A DNA stretch of 64,000 nt from Sphingomonas sp. dw_22 (GTDB lineage: Bacteria > Pseudomonadota > Alphaproteobacteria > Sphingomonadales > Sphingomonadaceae), in the NCBI RefSeq assembly GCF_018449795.1, contig NZ_JAAVVE010000003.1:93569-157568 (forward strand), read 5' to 3'. Below the pieces are notes generated by a model. It was not told the origin of the DNA, did no database searches, and saw only the letters and a list, made by a program, of their open reading frames with translations. The translations under genes and the position numbers were made by a program. Positions 33,569 to 41,986 of the stretch are shown in pieces (the stretch's first letter is position 1; the number at the start of each line of letters is the position of its first letter).

Positions 33569-35342
33569 GGCTTCGCGGCTCGCACTGACGGGATTGCTGC
33601 TGGCCGGCGTCGCGATGCCGGCGATCGGGCAGCAGGATAAGCCCGAATCGCTGCTGCCGCCCGGATTCGACCAGCCCGCGCCGACTCCCGCTCCCGTGCC
33701 GGCGCCTTCGCGGCCTGCCGAGGCAGTTGCGCCGCCGCCGGTGGTCGCCGCGCCGCTGCCGGACGACCTTGCGATCGGCAACGTGGCCGATCTGGGCAAT
33801 GCGCAGGAAGCGGCGCCCGCGCCGATCGACCTCTCGCAATATGAGCTGCCCGATTATGCCAGGCACTCGCTGGCGCGCGTCGGCGCGTTCGCGGCGGGCA
33901 ATGCGGCGTTTCCGGCGGATGCGTTCGGCGCCGCCGACGGCCGGGTGCTCGGCACGCTGCTGCGGCGGTTGAATGCGCCGATCGCGTCGCGCTGGGCATC
34001 GATCGTGCTGCGGCGCGCGCTGATGTCGCCGCTCGACACGCCGAGCCATATCAACGGCGCGGACTTCGCCGCCGAGCGCGCCTGGGTGCTGCTGCGGATG
34101 GGCGAGGCGACGGCGGCGCGGGCAGTGGTCAACGACGTCGATACCGACAATTATACGACCCTGCTCTATCAGGTCGCGATGCAGGCCGGGCTGGCGACGG
34201 GCGATCCCGCTGCCTTCTGCCCGATCGCCGACGATGGCGCGGCGATCATCCACCAGCGCGGCTGGGCGCTCGCCCAGGCGATGTGCAAGGGGCTGGCGGG
34301 CAAGCCGAGCGAGGCGGGGCAGCTGCTCGGCGCCGCGCGGCAGGGGACGAGCGCGAGCGACATCGACAATCTGCTGGCGGAGAAGGTGCTGGGCACCGGC
34401 GCGCAGGGCAGGCGGGCGGTGACGATCGAATGGGCAGGGGTGACCCGGCTGACCGCATGGCGCTGGGGACTGGCGACCGCGACGGGAGTCGAGGTACCGG
34501 CCGAGCTTTATGCGACTGCGGGGCCGCAGGTCCGCTATTGGCAGGCATTGTCGCCCTCGATCGCGCCGGCCGCGCGCGCGCAGGCGGCGGAGCTGGCGGC
34601 GACTTCGGGGGTCTTCTCCAATGCCGGTCTGGTCGACCTCTATGGCGAGATCGATGCCGACAGCGAGGCGAACGGCCCCGAGGCCGGCATCGCGCGCGAC
34701 CTGCGCACCGCCTATACCGACGGCGATGTCGGCGGCCGGGTGAAGGCGATCCAGGGGCTGTGGGACGAGGCGACGACGCCGCGCACGCAATATGCCCGCC
34801 TGATCCTGACCGCGCGGGCGGCGTCGTGGATTCCGGCGAGCAGCAATGTTTCGGTGCCTGACCGGCTGATCGCGTCGATGCTCTCGGCCGGCTATGACGG
34901 CCCGGCGATGGAATGGCGCGGCGCGGTCAAGTCCGGCAGCGAGGGCTGGGCGTTGCTGGCGCTGGCCGATCCGGCGACGAGCCCGGTCTCCTATGGCGAT
35001 TTCGAAGGCTATCGCGGCGCGGCAAGCCCGCGCAAGGCGCAGATGCTGCTGGCGGGGCTCGCCGGGCTCGGCAGGCTGAGCCCGTCCGATGCCCAGCGCG
35101 GGGCACAGGCGGCGGACGTGCGGATCGGCGGCGCCAACGCCTGGACCAGCGCGATCGACGCGGCCGGGCGGCGTGGCGATCCCGGCATGGTGGCGCTGCT
35201 CGCCGCGGTGGGGATGCAGGCGCCCAACTGGGACTATGTGACGCCCGAGGCGCTGTTCCACATCGTCGCGGCGATGCGCGCGGCGGGGATGGGCAATTAT
35301 GCGCGGATGATCGCCATAGAGGCGGTCACGCGGACAGCTTGA
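33549..35342 (+). CDS. secreted alpha-helical protein of unknown function
   Basis: A 597-residue protein starting at TTG 33549, nine bases after GGAGAAGG. A signal peptide (about 1-27, MPAIGQQ) is followed by a Pro-rich linker (about 36-65) and then a long Ala-rich domain without cysteine clusters or catalytic motifs that I recognise; its spacing of short helices resembles solenoid repeats. Likely periplasmic. It is embedded between the 45-residue membrane protein and xerD, overlapping both (the end as TTGA), and may be specific to sphingomonads; function unknown. Confidence 0.75.
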   Translation: MKISPTRASRLALTGLLLAGVAMPAIGQQDKPESLLPPGFDQPAPTPAPVPAPSRPAEAVAPPPVVAAPLPDDLAIGNVADLGNAQEAAPAPIDLSQYELPDYARHSLARVGAFAAGNAAFPADAFGAADGRVLGTLLRRLNAPIASRWASIVLRRALMSPLDTPSHINGADFAAERAWVLLRMGEATAARAVVNDVDTDNYTTLLYQVAMQAGLATGDPAAFCPIADDGAAIIHQRGWALAQAMCKGLAGKPSEAGQLLGAARQGTSASDIDNLLAEKVLGTGAQGRRAVTIEWAGVTRLTAWRWGLATATGVEVPAELYATAGPQVRYWQALSPSIAPAARAQAAELAATSGVFSNAGLVDLYGEIDADSEANGPEAGIARDLRTAYTDGDVGGRVKAIQGLWDEATTPRTQYARLILTARAASWIPASSNVSVPDRLIASMLSAGYDGPAMEWRGAVKSGSEGWALLALADPATSPVSYGDFEGYRGAASPRKAQMLLAGLAGLGRLSPSDAQRGAQAADVRIGGANAWTSAIDAAGRRGDPGMVALLAAVGMQAPNWDYVTPEALFHIVAAMRAAGMGNYARMIAIEAVTRTA

Positions 35343-36256
35343 CCAGCTTCGACGCCAATTTCGACGACCGCGCCCTGATCGAGCGCTTCCTGGAGATGAT
35401 GCAGGCCGAGGCCGGCGCGGCGGCCAATACCATCGCGGCTTACGAGACCGACCTGCGGATCGCCTCCGGGACGCTGGAGGGGCGGCTGGGCGCGGCGGGC
35501 GCGGCGGATCTGGAGCGGCTGGGCGGCGAGTGGCAGGCGCTGGCGCGATCCACCGTGGCGCGGAAGTCGGCGGCGCTGCGGCGCTTCTTCGCCTTCCTGG
35601 CCGATGAGGGTTTGCGGAGCGACGATCCCGGCGGTGCGCTGCCCCGGCCGGGGACGGCGCGGGCGCTGCCCAAGGTGCTGAGCATCGAGGATGTCGAGCG
35701 CATGTTCGCGGCGATCGCCGAGCGGCAGGCGCGCATTCCCGCTGATCCGCGCGACCTGCGGCTCGCGGCGCTGGTGGAGTTGCTCTATGGATCGGGGCTG
35801 CGCGCGACCGAGCTGGTCTCGCTGCCCCGCAACGCCATCCATCCCGACCGGCCGTACCTGATCCTCAAGGGCAAGGGCGGGCGCGAGCGGCTGGTGCCGA
35901 TCTCGGATCGCGCGCGGGCGGCGGTGGCGGTGTGGCGCGAGCATGTCGCGAGCGATCGGGCGTGGCTGTTCCCCTCGGGCAAGGGGCATCTCTCGCGCGT
36001 GCGGCTCTACCAGCTTATCCGCGCGCTTGCCGGAGAGGCCGGGATTCCGCCCGATCGGGTGAGCCCGCACGTGCTGCGCCATGCCTTTGCGACGCACCTG
36101 CTGGAGGGCGGCGCGGACCTGCGCGCGCTCCAGGCGATGCTGGGCCATGCCGATATCGCGACGACCGAGATCTACACCCATGTCGACAGCAAGCGGCTGG
36201 TCGAGCTGGTCAACCAGCGGCACCCGCTGGGCGAGGCGCTGGAAAAGCGGGGGTAA
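35339..36256 (+). CDS. xerD: tyrosine recombinase XerD
   Basis: A 305-residue recombinase from TTG 35339 (overlaps the previous stop as TTGA). N-terminal SAM-like domain with FLEMMQAEAGAAANTIAAYE. The catalytic residues are all present: Arg155 in YGSGLRATEL, Lys179 in KGKGGRERL, His244 and Arg247 in PHVLRHAFATHLL, His270 in LGHADI and the Tyr279 nucleophile in TTEIYTHVD. Resolves chromosome dimers with XerC at dif. It closes the three-gene unit and is followed by a long palindrome. Confidence 0.94.
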   Translation: MTSFDANFDDRALIERFLEMMQAEAGAAANTIAAYETDLRIASGTLEGRLGAAGAADLERLGGEWQALARSTVARKSAALRRFFAFLADEGLRSDDPGGALPRPGTARALPKVLSIEDVERMFAAIAERQARIPADPRDLRLAALVELLYGSGLRATELVSLPRNAIHPDRPYLILKGKGGRERLVPISDRARAAVAVWREHVASDRAWLFPSGKGHLSRVRLYQLIRALAGEAGIPPDRVSPHVLRHAFATHLLEGGADLRALQAMLGHADIATTEIYTHVDSKRLVELVNQRHPLGEALEKRG

Positions 36257-36264
36257 TATTTCTT

Positions 36265-36397
36265 GATCCTCCCCGGCACGGGGAGGGGGACCAGCCGCAG
36301 GCTGGTGGAGGGGCTCTCCATGAGGGGAATCGCTTGTGGCACTCCCCCTCCACCACCGCCTTCGGCGGCGGTCCCCCTCCCCGTGCCGGGGAGGATC
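36265..36397. repeat. long-arm palindromic repeat, copy 2
   Basis: Perfect 28-bp arms (36265-36292 and 36370-36397; core CCTCCCCGGCACGGGGAGG) flank the same inner segments as copy 1 at 12556, including AGCCGCAGGCTGGTGGAGGG and CTCCACCACC, with a different middle. It lies between xerD and accA. Compared with copy 1 the change in one arm (GGAACGG to GGCACGG) is matched by a compensating change in the other, so the fold is kept. Confidence 0.9.
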
Positions 36398-36444
36398 AGG
36401 GCCATGCGTTGACGTGAAGCGCGGCCCGGCGTAGCCGCCTGCGC

Positions 36445-37392
36445 ATGACCACGTTCCTCGACTTCGAGAAACCGATCGCCGAGCTCCAGAGCCGGATCGA
36501 CGAGCTGCGCAATACCGCCCAGGGCGGCGATGTGAACATCGACGCGGAGATCGGGCCGCTCCAGGCGAAATCCGATAAGCTGCTGCAGGACACCTATGCC
36601 CGGCTGACGCCGTGGCAGAAGACCCAGGTGGCGCGCCATCCCGAGCGGCCGCATTTCAGGCATTATGTCGCCGGGCTGATCGAGGATTTCATGCCGCTGG
36701 GCGGCGACCGCGCCTTTGCCGACGACGCTGCGATCATCGGCGGGCTGGGGCGTTTCCGCGGGCGCCGGGTGATGGTGATCGGCCATGAGAAGGGCGACGA
36801 TACCGCCAGCCGGCTCAAGCATAATTTCGGCATGGGCAAGCCTGAAGGCTATCGCAAGGCGATCCGGCTGATGCAGCTTGCCGACCGGTTCGGCCTGCCG
36901 GTGATTACGCTGGTCGACACTTCGGGCGCGTTTCCGGGCGTGCAGGCCGAGGAGCGCGGCCAGGCCGAGGCGATCGCGCGCTCGACCGAGCAATGCCTCA
37001 ACCTGGGCGTGCCGCTGGTCGCATCGATCCTGGGCGAGGGCGGATCGGGCGGCGCGGTGGCGCTGGCGGCGGGCAACCAGGTGCTGATGATGGAGCATGC
37101 GGTCTATTCGGTGATCTCGCCCGAAGGCTGCGCCTCGATCCTGTGGCGCACCGCCGACAAGGCGCCCGATGCCGCCGAGGCGATGAAGGTGACCGCGCAG
37201 CATCTGAAGGAGCTGGGGGTGATCGACCGGATCGTCCCCGAGCCGCTGGGCGGCGCGCACCGGGCGCCGGGCGTGGCGGTGCAGGCGCTGGGCGACGCGA
37301 TCGCGCAGGCGCTGGACGGGATGCAGGGGCTTTCGGGCGAATCGCTGCGGCAGGCGCGGCGGGCGAAGTTCCTGGCGATGGGGCGGGTTTGA
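36445..37392 (+). CDS. accA: acetyl-CoA carboxylase carboxyltransferase subunit alpha
   Basis: A 315-residue protein of standard length: LDFEKPIAELQSRIDELR at the N-terminus, then RHPERPHFRHYV, FGMGKPEGYRKAIRLM, ITLVDTSGAFPGVQAEERGQ and ASILGEGGSGGAVALA, the crotonase-fold carboxyltransferase signature. With AccD it transfers CO2 from biotin to acetyl-CoA, the first step in fatty acid synthesis. No strong ribosome site; the start fits the family. It ends at a hairpin terminator. Confidence 0.97.
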   Translation: MTTFLDFEKPIAELQSRIDELRNTAQGGDVNIDAEIGPLQAKSDKLLQDTYARLTPWQKTQVARHPERPHFRHYVAGLIEDFMPLGGDRAFADDAAIIGGLGRFRGRRVMVIGHEKGDDTASRLKHNFGMGKPEGYRKAIRLMQLADRFGLPVITLVDTSGAFPGVQAEERGQAEAIARSTEQCLNLGVPLVASILGEGGSGGAVALAAGNQVLMMEHAVYSVISPEGCASILWRTADKAPDAAEAMKVTAQHLKELGVIDRIVPEPLGGAHRAPGVAVQALGDAIAQALDGMQGLSGESLRQARRAKFLAMGRV

Positions 37393-37399
37393 GGTTTTC

Positions 37400-37419
37400 C
37401 TCTCCCGCTTGCGGGAGAG
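37400..37419. terminator. hairpin between accA and the HAD gene
   Basis: CTCTCCCGC and GCGGGAGAG form a perfect 9-bp stem with a 2-base loop, eight bases after the accA stop, and the stretch to the HAD stop contains a second weak pair (CTCTCCC/GGGAGAGGG near 37468-37487). There is no long T-run, but position between convergent genes suits a bidirectional terminator. Confidence 0.65.
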
Positions 37420-37488
37420 TTGTGTGAACGTGCGATCGAGAGTGTGTCGCACTTAACCCTCACCCAACCCTCTCCCAGAGGGAGAGGG

Positions 37489-38157
37489 CTATAAGTCGCT
37501 CAGCAACAGTGCGCCGGTCTCGGCAGGCGTGACGCGTAGCGCCGCATAATCGGCGATACGCGGGTGCCGCGTCTCCAGCGGCCGGTGGTGCATCGCGGTG
37601 ACGACCATCACGCTGGCGCCCGCAGCTTCGGCCGCGGCGATGCCGGCGGGAGTGTCCTCGAACACCAGGCATTCTGCGATCGGCTGGCCCAGCCGCTCGG
37701 CGGCGAGCAGGAAGCAATCGGGCGCGGGCTTGCCGTGCGTCACATCGTCGGCGGTGATCAGCGTGGCGGGCATCGGCAGCCCGGCGGCCTCGACGCGGCG
37801 GAGCGCCAGCACGCGGGGCGCCGAGGTGACGATCGCCCAGCGATCGGGAGGGAGCGCGCCCAGGAAGGCGGCGGTGCCGGCGATCGCGTCTATCCCGGCG
37901 ACGTCCGCGATCTCCGCCAGCGTCAGCGCCGCCGCCTCGGCCTCGGCATCGACGCCGGGGAGCGCGAGATTGCGGATCGTCTCGACCGCGCGGACGCCGT
38001 GGATCGTCGGGAGGAAGGTCTGGACGTCGAGGCCGTAGCGCTCGGCCCAGGCGGTCCAGACGCGCTCGGCGGCGGCGATCGAGCTGAGGATCGTCCCGTC
38101 CATGTCGAACAGGAAGGCGGCGAAGCGGCGTTCGGCAAAGGGAGCGGTCATCGCCAT
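37489..38157 (-). CDS. HAD-superfamily phosphatase (beta-phosphoglucomutase-like)
   Basis: About 220 residues with the subfamily IA HAD motifs: FLFDMDGTILSS (nucleophile Asp and acid/base Asp), VTSAPRVL (motif II Ser/Thr region), KPAPDCFLLAAERL (motif III Lys) and LVFEDTPAGIAAAEAAG (motif IV). Such enzymes dephosphorylate sugar phosphates or similar compounds. ATG 38157 or 38151 are both possible. It faces accA tail to tail and stands alone. Confidence 0.87.
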   Translation of the reverse strand: MAMTAPFAERRFAAFLFDMDGTILSSIAAAERVWTAWAERYGLDVQTFLPTIHGVRAVETIRNLALPGVDAEAEAAALTLAEIADVAGIDAIAGTAAFLGALPPDRWAIVTSAPRVLALRRVEAAGLPMPATLITADDVTHGKPAPDCFLLAAERLGQPIAECLVFEDTPAGIAAAEAAGASVMVVTAMHHRPLETRHPRIADYAALRVTPAETGALLLSDL

Positions 38158-38210
38158 CCGCTTAGGCTCCGGGCGGGGAGCGGACAATCCCGCCAAGGGC
38201 GCCAGATACG

Positions 38211-38242
38211 AAAAGGGCGGCGGAACCGAAGCTCCGCCGCCC
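38211..38242 (-). terminator. intrinsic terminator of the first Flp pilin gene
   Basis: On the minus strand, after the Flp stop, GGGCGGCGGA and TCCGCCGCCC form a perfect 10-bp stem (38233-38242 with 38215-38224) and are followed by TTTT (38211-38214). It separates the pilin transcript from the HAD gene downstream. Confidence 0.85.
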
Positions 38243-38263
38243 TCGTCATCCGTTCAGGAAGTC

Positions 38264-38428
38264 TTACGACTTCATGTTCGACGTCACGTTGTTGAAGGTC
38301 TTGGTGAGCTGATTGCCCAGACCGTTCATCGCAGCGATGGCGGCGACGGCGATCAGCGCGGCGATCAGGCCGTACTCGATCGCGGTGGCGCCCTTGGAGT
38401 TCTTCAGGAAGTTACGAATCTTCTGCAT
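38264..38428 (-). CDS. Flp-family type IVb pilin
   Basis: A 54-residue prepilin: MQKIRNFLKNSKGATAIEYG followed by LIAALIAVAAIAAMNG. The prepilin peptidase site is SKG-ATAIEY with cleavage after Gly13, and the Glu-Tyr pair at +5/+6 is diagnostic of Flp pilins. GGAG precedes the ATG. Tad/Flp pili mediate tight adherence and biofilm; no Tad assembly genes are in the window. A strong terminator follows. Confidence 0.93.
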   Translation of the reverse strand: MQKIRNFLKNSKGATAIEYGLIAALIAVAAIAAMNGLGNQLTKTFNNVTSNMKS

Positions 38429-38567
38429 ACCGGTCTCCATCGTCCCAGAAAGTGCTTCATTCACCGACCGGCCCGAGAAGCTCCCGGGACGGTATCGCTG
38501 AGACTAGGGGTGGGAAGTAAAGAAACGCCTAAACCGAGACGTTACGAGACCGTTATGTATTTGCCCG

Positions 38568-38750
38568 TCAGTGCGCGGCCTGGACCTTGTCGCTGACATC
38601 GCTCCACATCGCATTGGTGACGCCGGCCAGATTGATGAGCGCGGCCATCATCACGATCACGATCAGCGCGAGGATCAGGCCATATTCGATGGCGGTCGCG
38701 CCTTTCCGGTCGCCGATCAGCGCGCGTACAAAATGGGCCGGGGCTCGCAT
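38568..38750 (-). CDS. second Flp-family type IVb pilin
   Basis: A 60-residue prepilin starting at ATG 38750: DRKGATAIEYGLILALIVIV, cleavage after Gly17, Glu-Tyr at 22-23, hydrophobic helix, and a tail SDVSDKVQAAH. It resembles the first pilin in the cleavage site but diverges in the tail, so a recent duplication is unlikely. It is 139 bases upstream of the first pilin on the same strand. It may encode a minor pilin. Confidence 0.9.
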   Translation of the reverse strand: MRAPAHFVRALIGDRKGATAIEYGLILALIVIVMMAALINLAGVTNAMWSDVSDKVQAAH

Positions 38751-38807
38751 CGAAGCCGGATCTCCTGCAGGACGTGTCCCTACCCATATTAGGAAAGAGA
38801 TTACCGA

Positions 38808-39218
38808 GTGCTTAGCGAATCCCCGATTTTGCTGGTGGTCGCCGCGGCGATGATCGACGGGCAGGGCCGCGTGCTGGTGCAGCAGCGGCCCGAGGGCAAG
38901 CCGATGGCCGGGCTGTGGGAGTTTCCCGGTGGGAAGGTGGAGCCCGGCGAACTGCCCGAGGCGGCGCTGATCCGCGAGATCCACGAGGAACTGGGCGTTG
39001 CGCTGGCGGCGGACAGGCTGACGCCTGCGGTCTTCGCGAGCGAGGGGCTGGGGGCGCGGCACCTGTTGCTGCTGCTCTATCTGGCGCGCGACTGGCAGGG
39101 CGAGCCCGAGGCCCGGCACGCCAGCGCGCTGCAATGGCTGCAGCCGGGGGAGTTGCGGGGACTGGCGATGCCGCCGGCGGACGCGCCGTTGATCGGGCTG
39201 CTGGAGCGGCTGGTCTGA
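38808..39218 (+). CDS. mutT: 8-oxo-dGTP diphosphatase MutT (Nudix)
   Basis: A 136-residue protein from GTG 38808 with a full Nudix box at residues 42-64 (GKVEPGELPEAALIREIHEE, LGV) and the MutT-like flanks QQRPEGKPMAGLWEFPGG. It hydrolyses oxidised dGTP to prevent mutation. It is divergent from the pilin pair. A hairpin, CCCTCTCC/GGAGAGGG-like, lies just past its stop. Confidence 0.9.
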   Translation: MLSESPILLVVAAAMIDGQGRVLVQQRPEGKPMAGLWEFPGGKVEPGELPEAALIREIHEELGVALAADRLTPAVFASEGLGARHLLLLLYLARDWQGEPEARHASALQWLQPGELRGLAMPPADAPLIGLLERLV

Positions 39219-39245
39219 CTCCCTCTCCCCGGAGGGGATAGGGCG

Positions 39246-40085
39246 TTAAGGCTTCGGCTTCAGCGCTTCCGCCAGCGAGGCGGTGGCGCTGCCACGGCGG
39301 GCTGGCTGGGGCTGCGAGGGGTCGGGCGCCCAGCCGGTTAGATAGACGATCTCGAAGCGTTCGGTGGTGCGGCCGTCCGGATCGGCGCGCCCGGCGAACT
39401 GCTCGGCGGCGGCGAGCAGTGTGGCACGGCTGAGCGGCGGGGCGCCGGGCAGCAGGTTGGTGGCGGCCATGCCGCGCAGGTCGCGGATCAGGTTGGGCAG
39501 GCCGGCATAGCGCACCGCAAGCGTCTCGACGTCCGCCACGGGCAGCGCGAAGCCGGCGCGGCCGAGCAGGTCGCCGGCGGCGCGGACGTCGATCTGGGGA
39601 TGGAAGCGTGCGACGGGGCGATCGGCCTCGGCGGCGAGGAACGAGGCGCGCAGCGCCGCCAGCGTGCCGGCACCGAGGAACGCACCGAGGAACAGGCCGT
39701 CGGGGCGCAGCGCGCGCTGGGCGAGGGCGAGCGCGCCGGGCACGTCGTTGACCGAATCGAGCACCCCCGCCGAAATGACGAGATCGAAGCTGGCCTCGGG
39801 GAAGGGGTGGCGGTCCTCGTCGGCCTGGATCGCGCCCGAGGCGGCGGCGAAGGCGGGGCCGGCTTCGAGGCGGGTGATGCTGGCACCCGGCAGGGTGAAG
39901 GCGCCGTCGAAGCTGCCGAGATCGAGTATGTCGCGGAATTCGCGCTTCACGCCCTCCAGCCGCTCATGGAGCCCTTCGAGCATGTGATCGCGGACGAAGC
40001 TCTCATAGGCGCGGGCGGCACGGTCGCGGCGCTTGCGGCGGAGCGCGCGGTCGAAGATCTCGGAGGGGGAATCGGGCTGGGGCAC
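39246..40085 (-). CDS. SAM-dependent class I methyltransferase (NDUFAF5/BioC-like)
   Basis: A 279-residue protein beginning PSEIFDRALRRKRRDRAARA, the N-terminal signature of the alphaproteobacterial NDUFAF5 group. The SAM-binding loop is DILDLGSFDGAF, and HPFPEASFDLVISAGVLDSVN is motif II. NDUFAF5 hydroxylates an Arg of complex I, BioC methylates malonyl-ACP; which applies here is open. The start overlaps the comF region on the opposite strand only outside comF's chosen start. Confidence 0.82.
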   Translation of the reverse strand: MPQPDSPSEIFDRALRRKRRDRAARAYESFVRDHMLEGLHERLEGVKREFRDILDLGSFDGAFTLPGASITRLEAGPAFAAASGAIQADEDRHPFPEASFDLVISAGVLDSVNDVPGALALAQRALRPDGLFLGAFLGAGTLAALRASFLAAEADRPVARFHPQIDVRAAGDLLGRAGFALPVADVETLAVRYAGLPNLIRDLRGMAATNLLPGAPPLSRATLLAAAEQFAGRADPDGRTTERFEIVYLTGWAPDPSQPQPARRGSATASLAEALKPKP

Positions 40086-40128
40086 GGCGCGCTTGTGCAG
40101 CGGCGCGGCGCGGGGGACAAGGCGGGCG

Positions 40129-40860
40129 ATGCACGCGCTCGCGCCTCTCGCCCGCCTCGCCGATCTCGCGCTGCCGCCGCGCTGCCCGGGATGCGGCGAG
40201 ATCGTCGCGGCCGATCACCGCTTCTGCGCGGCGTGCTGGGGGAAGCTCCGGTTCCTGGGGCCGCCCTGGTGCGCGAAATGCCATGCGCCGTTCGACTATG
40301 ACCGGGGCGGGGACGCGGTCTGCGGACGGTGCATGGATGCGCCGCCGGCGCATGATGGCGTGCGCGCGGCGGTGGCCTATGGCGAGATCGCGCGGAGCGT
40401 GGCGCTCAAGCTCAAATATTCGGGGCGCACGGCCTGTGCCGAGACGATGGCGCGGGCGATGGGGCGGCTGATGCCGGAAGGGGCCGAACTGCTGGTGCCG
40501 GTGCCGCTGCATCGCTGGCGGATCTGGTCGCGCGGGTTCAACCAGGCGGCGCTGATCGCGCACGGGCTGTCGAAGGCGAGCGGCGTGCCCGCCGATGCCG
40601 AACTGCTGCGCCGGGTGAAGGCGACGCCGGTGCTGCGCGGGCTGGGGCCGCGCGGGCGCGCCAAAGCGGTGGCGGGCGCGTTCTCGCTGGCGCCTGGGGC
40701 GAAGGACAGGCTGCGGGACAGGACGATCGTGCTGGTCGACGACGTGTACACCAGCGGGGCGACGGGCGAGGCGTGCGCGCGCGTGCTCAAGCGCGGCGGC
40801 GCGGCGCGGGTGATCCTGTTGTGCTGGGCGCGCGTCCTCGAAGACGATGCTTTGGATTGA
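40129..40860 (+). CDS. comF: ComF-family phosphoribosyltransferase-like protein
   Basis: A 243-residue protein with four Cys pairs (C19/22, C33/36, C48/51, C65/68) forming the double zinc ribbon, then the PRTase domain with PVPLHRWRIWSRGFNQAALIA and the PRPP loop IVLVDDVYTSGATGEACA. ComF proteins link to DNA uptake in naturally competent bacteria and to nucleotide salvage. The next gene is grxC, 47 bases on, in the same direction, so they may form an operon. Confidence 0.9.
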   Translation: MHALAPLARLADLALPPRCPGCGEIVAADHRFCAACWGKLRFLGPPWCAKCHAPFDYDRGGDAVCGRCMDAPPAHDGVRAAVAYGEIARSVALKLKYSGRTACAETMARAMGRLMPEGAELLVPVPLHRWRIWSRGFNQAALIAHGLSKASGVPADAELLRRVKATPVLRGLGPRGRAKAVAGAFSLAPGAKDRLRDRTIVLVDDVYTSGATGEACARVLKRGGAARVILLCWARVLEDDALD

Positions 40861-40907
40861 GCCCCCGGCTTGACAGGGGCAGGGGCGCACCACAAGTCGA
40901 GGAGGTT

Positions 40908-41165
40908 ATGGCCAAAATCGAAATCTACACCAAGGCGTTCTGCCCCTATTGCAGCCGCGCCAAGCAGCTCCTCGACGGCAAGGGCGTCGCCTATGAGGAA
41001 TATGACATCACCATGGGCGGGCCGAAGCGCGAGGAGATGATCCAGCGCGCCAATGGCCGGACCACCGTGCCGCAGGTCTTCATCGACGGCGAGCATATCG
41101 GCGGATCGGACGATCTGGCCGCGCTCGACCGGCAGGGCGGCCTGGACGCGCTGCTCGCCGCATGA
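40908..41165 (+). CDS. grxC: glutaredoxin 3
   Basis: An 85-residue thioredoxin-fold protein with the dithiol active site CPYC (12-15), the cis-Pro segment TVPQVFIDG and GGSDDLAALDR. It reduces disulfides with glutathione. A strong ribosome site GAGGAGG precedes ATG 40908. Its end overlaps the nitrilase start (ATGA). Confidence 0.96.
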   Translation: MAKIEIYTKAFCPYCSRAKQLLDGKGVAYEEYDITMGGPKREEMIQRANGRTTVPQVFIDGEHIGGSDDLAALDRQGGLDALLAA

Positions 41166-41986
41166 CCCGCGCCGCGCTGCTCCAGATGACGAGCGGGATC
41201 GATCCCGCCGCCAATGCCCGAGCGCTGGTGGAAGGCGTGGCCCAGGCCAAGGCGGGCGGGGCGGCGATGCTGTTCACGCCGGAAATGTCGGGGCTGCTCG
41301 ACAGCGACCGCAACCGCGCGGCGGGATCTCTGGTGCGCGAGGATGAGGACCGGGTGCTGGCGGCCGTGCGCGAGGCGGCGGCGAAGCAGGGCATCTGGGT
41401 GCATCTGGGCAGCCTCGCGGTGCTGCGCGACGACGGCAAACTCGCCAATCGCGGCTATGTGATCGACGATTCGGGCGCGATCCGCGCGACCTATGACAAG
41501 ATGCACCTGTTCGACGTCGACCTGCCGACCGGCGAGAGCTGGCGCGAATCGAACAGCTACACTGCCGGCGAGCGCGCGGTGACGGTGCAGACGCCGCTGG
41601 GCGTGCTGGGCATGGCGATCTGCTATGATCTGCGCTTCCCGGACCTGTTCCGCACGCTGAGCGATGCCGGGGCGACGATCCTGGCGATGCCGGCGGCCTT
41701 CACCCGCCCCACCGGCGCGGCGCATTGGCACGTGCTCCAGCGCGCGCGGGCGGTCGAGGCGGCGGCCTTCGTGATCTCGGCGGCGCAGACGGGCGAGCAT
41801 GAGGACGGCCGTGCGACCTATGGGCATTCGCTGGTGGTCGATCCCTGGGGCGAAGTGCTGCTCGACATGAGCGAGCCGGCTGGACTGGGCTTTGCCGAGA
41901 TCGACCAGGCACGCGTGGAAGCGGCGCGGGCGCGGGTGCCGGTGCTCCGGCATCGCCGGGCGATCCCTGCGGCGGAAATATTGTGA
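41162..41986 (+). CDS. carbon-nitrogen hydrolase (Nit1/Nit2-like, deaminated glutathione amidase type)
   Basis: A 274-residue nitrilase-superfamily enzyme with the Glu-Lys-Cys triad: Glu41 in FTPEMSG, Lys113 in TYDKMHLFDVD and Cys154 in GMAICYDLRFP. This Nit1/Nit2 subgroup includes deaminated-glutathione amidase, and coupling to grxC supports that role by context. It overlaps grxC upstream and the DUF1178 gene downstream by four bases each. Confidence 0.9.
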   Translation: MTRAALLQMTSGIDPAANARALVEGVAQAKAGGAAMLFTPEMSGLLDSDRNRAAGSLVREDEDRVLAAVREAAAKQGIWVHLGSLAVLRDDGKLANRGYVIDDSGAIRATYDKMHLFDVDLPTGESWRESNSYTAGERAVTVQTPLGVLGMAICYDLRFPDLFRTLSDAGATILAMPAAFTRPTGAAHWHVLQRARAVEAAAFVISAAQTGEHEDGRATYGHSLVVDPWGEVLLDMSEPAGLGFAEIDQARVEAARARVPVLRHRRAIPAAEIL

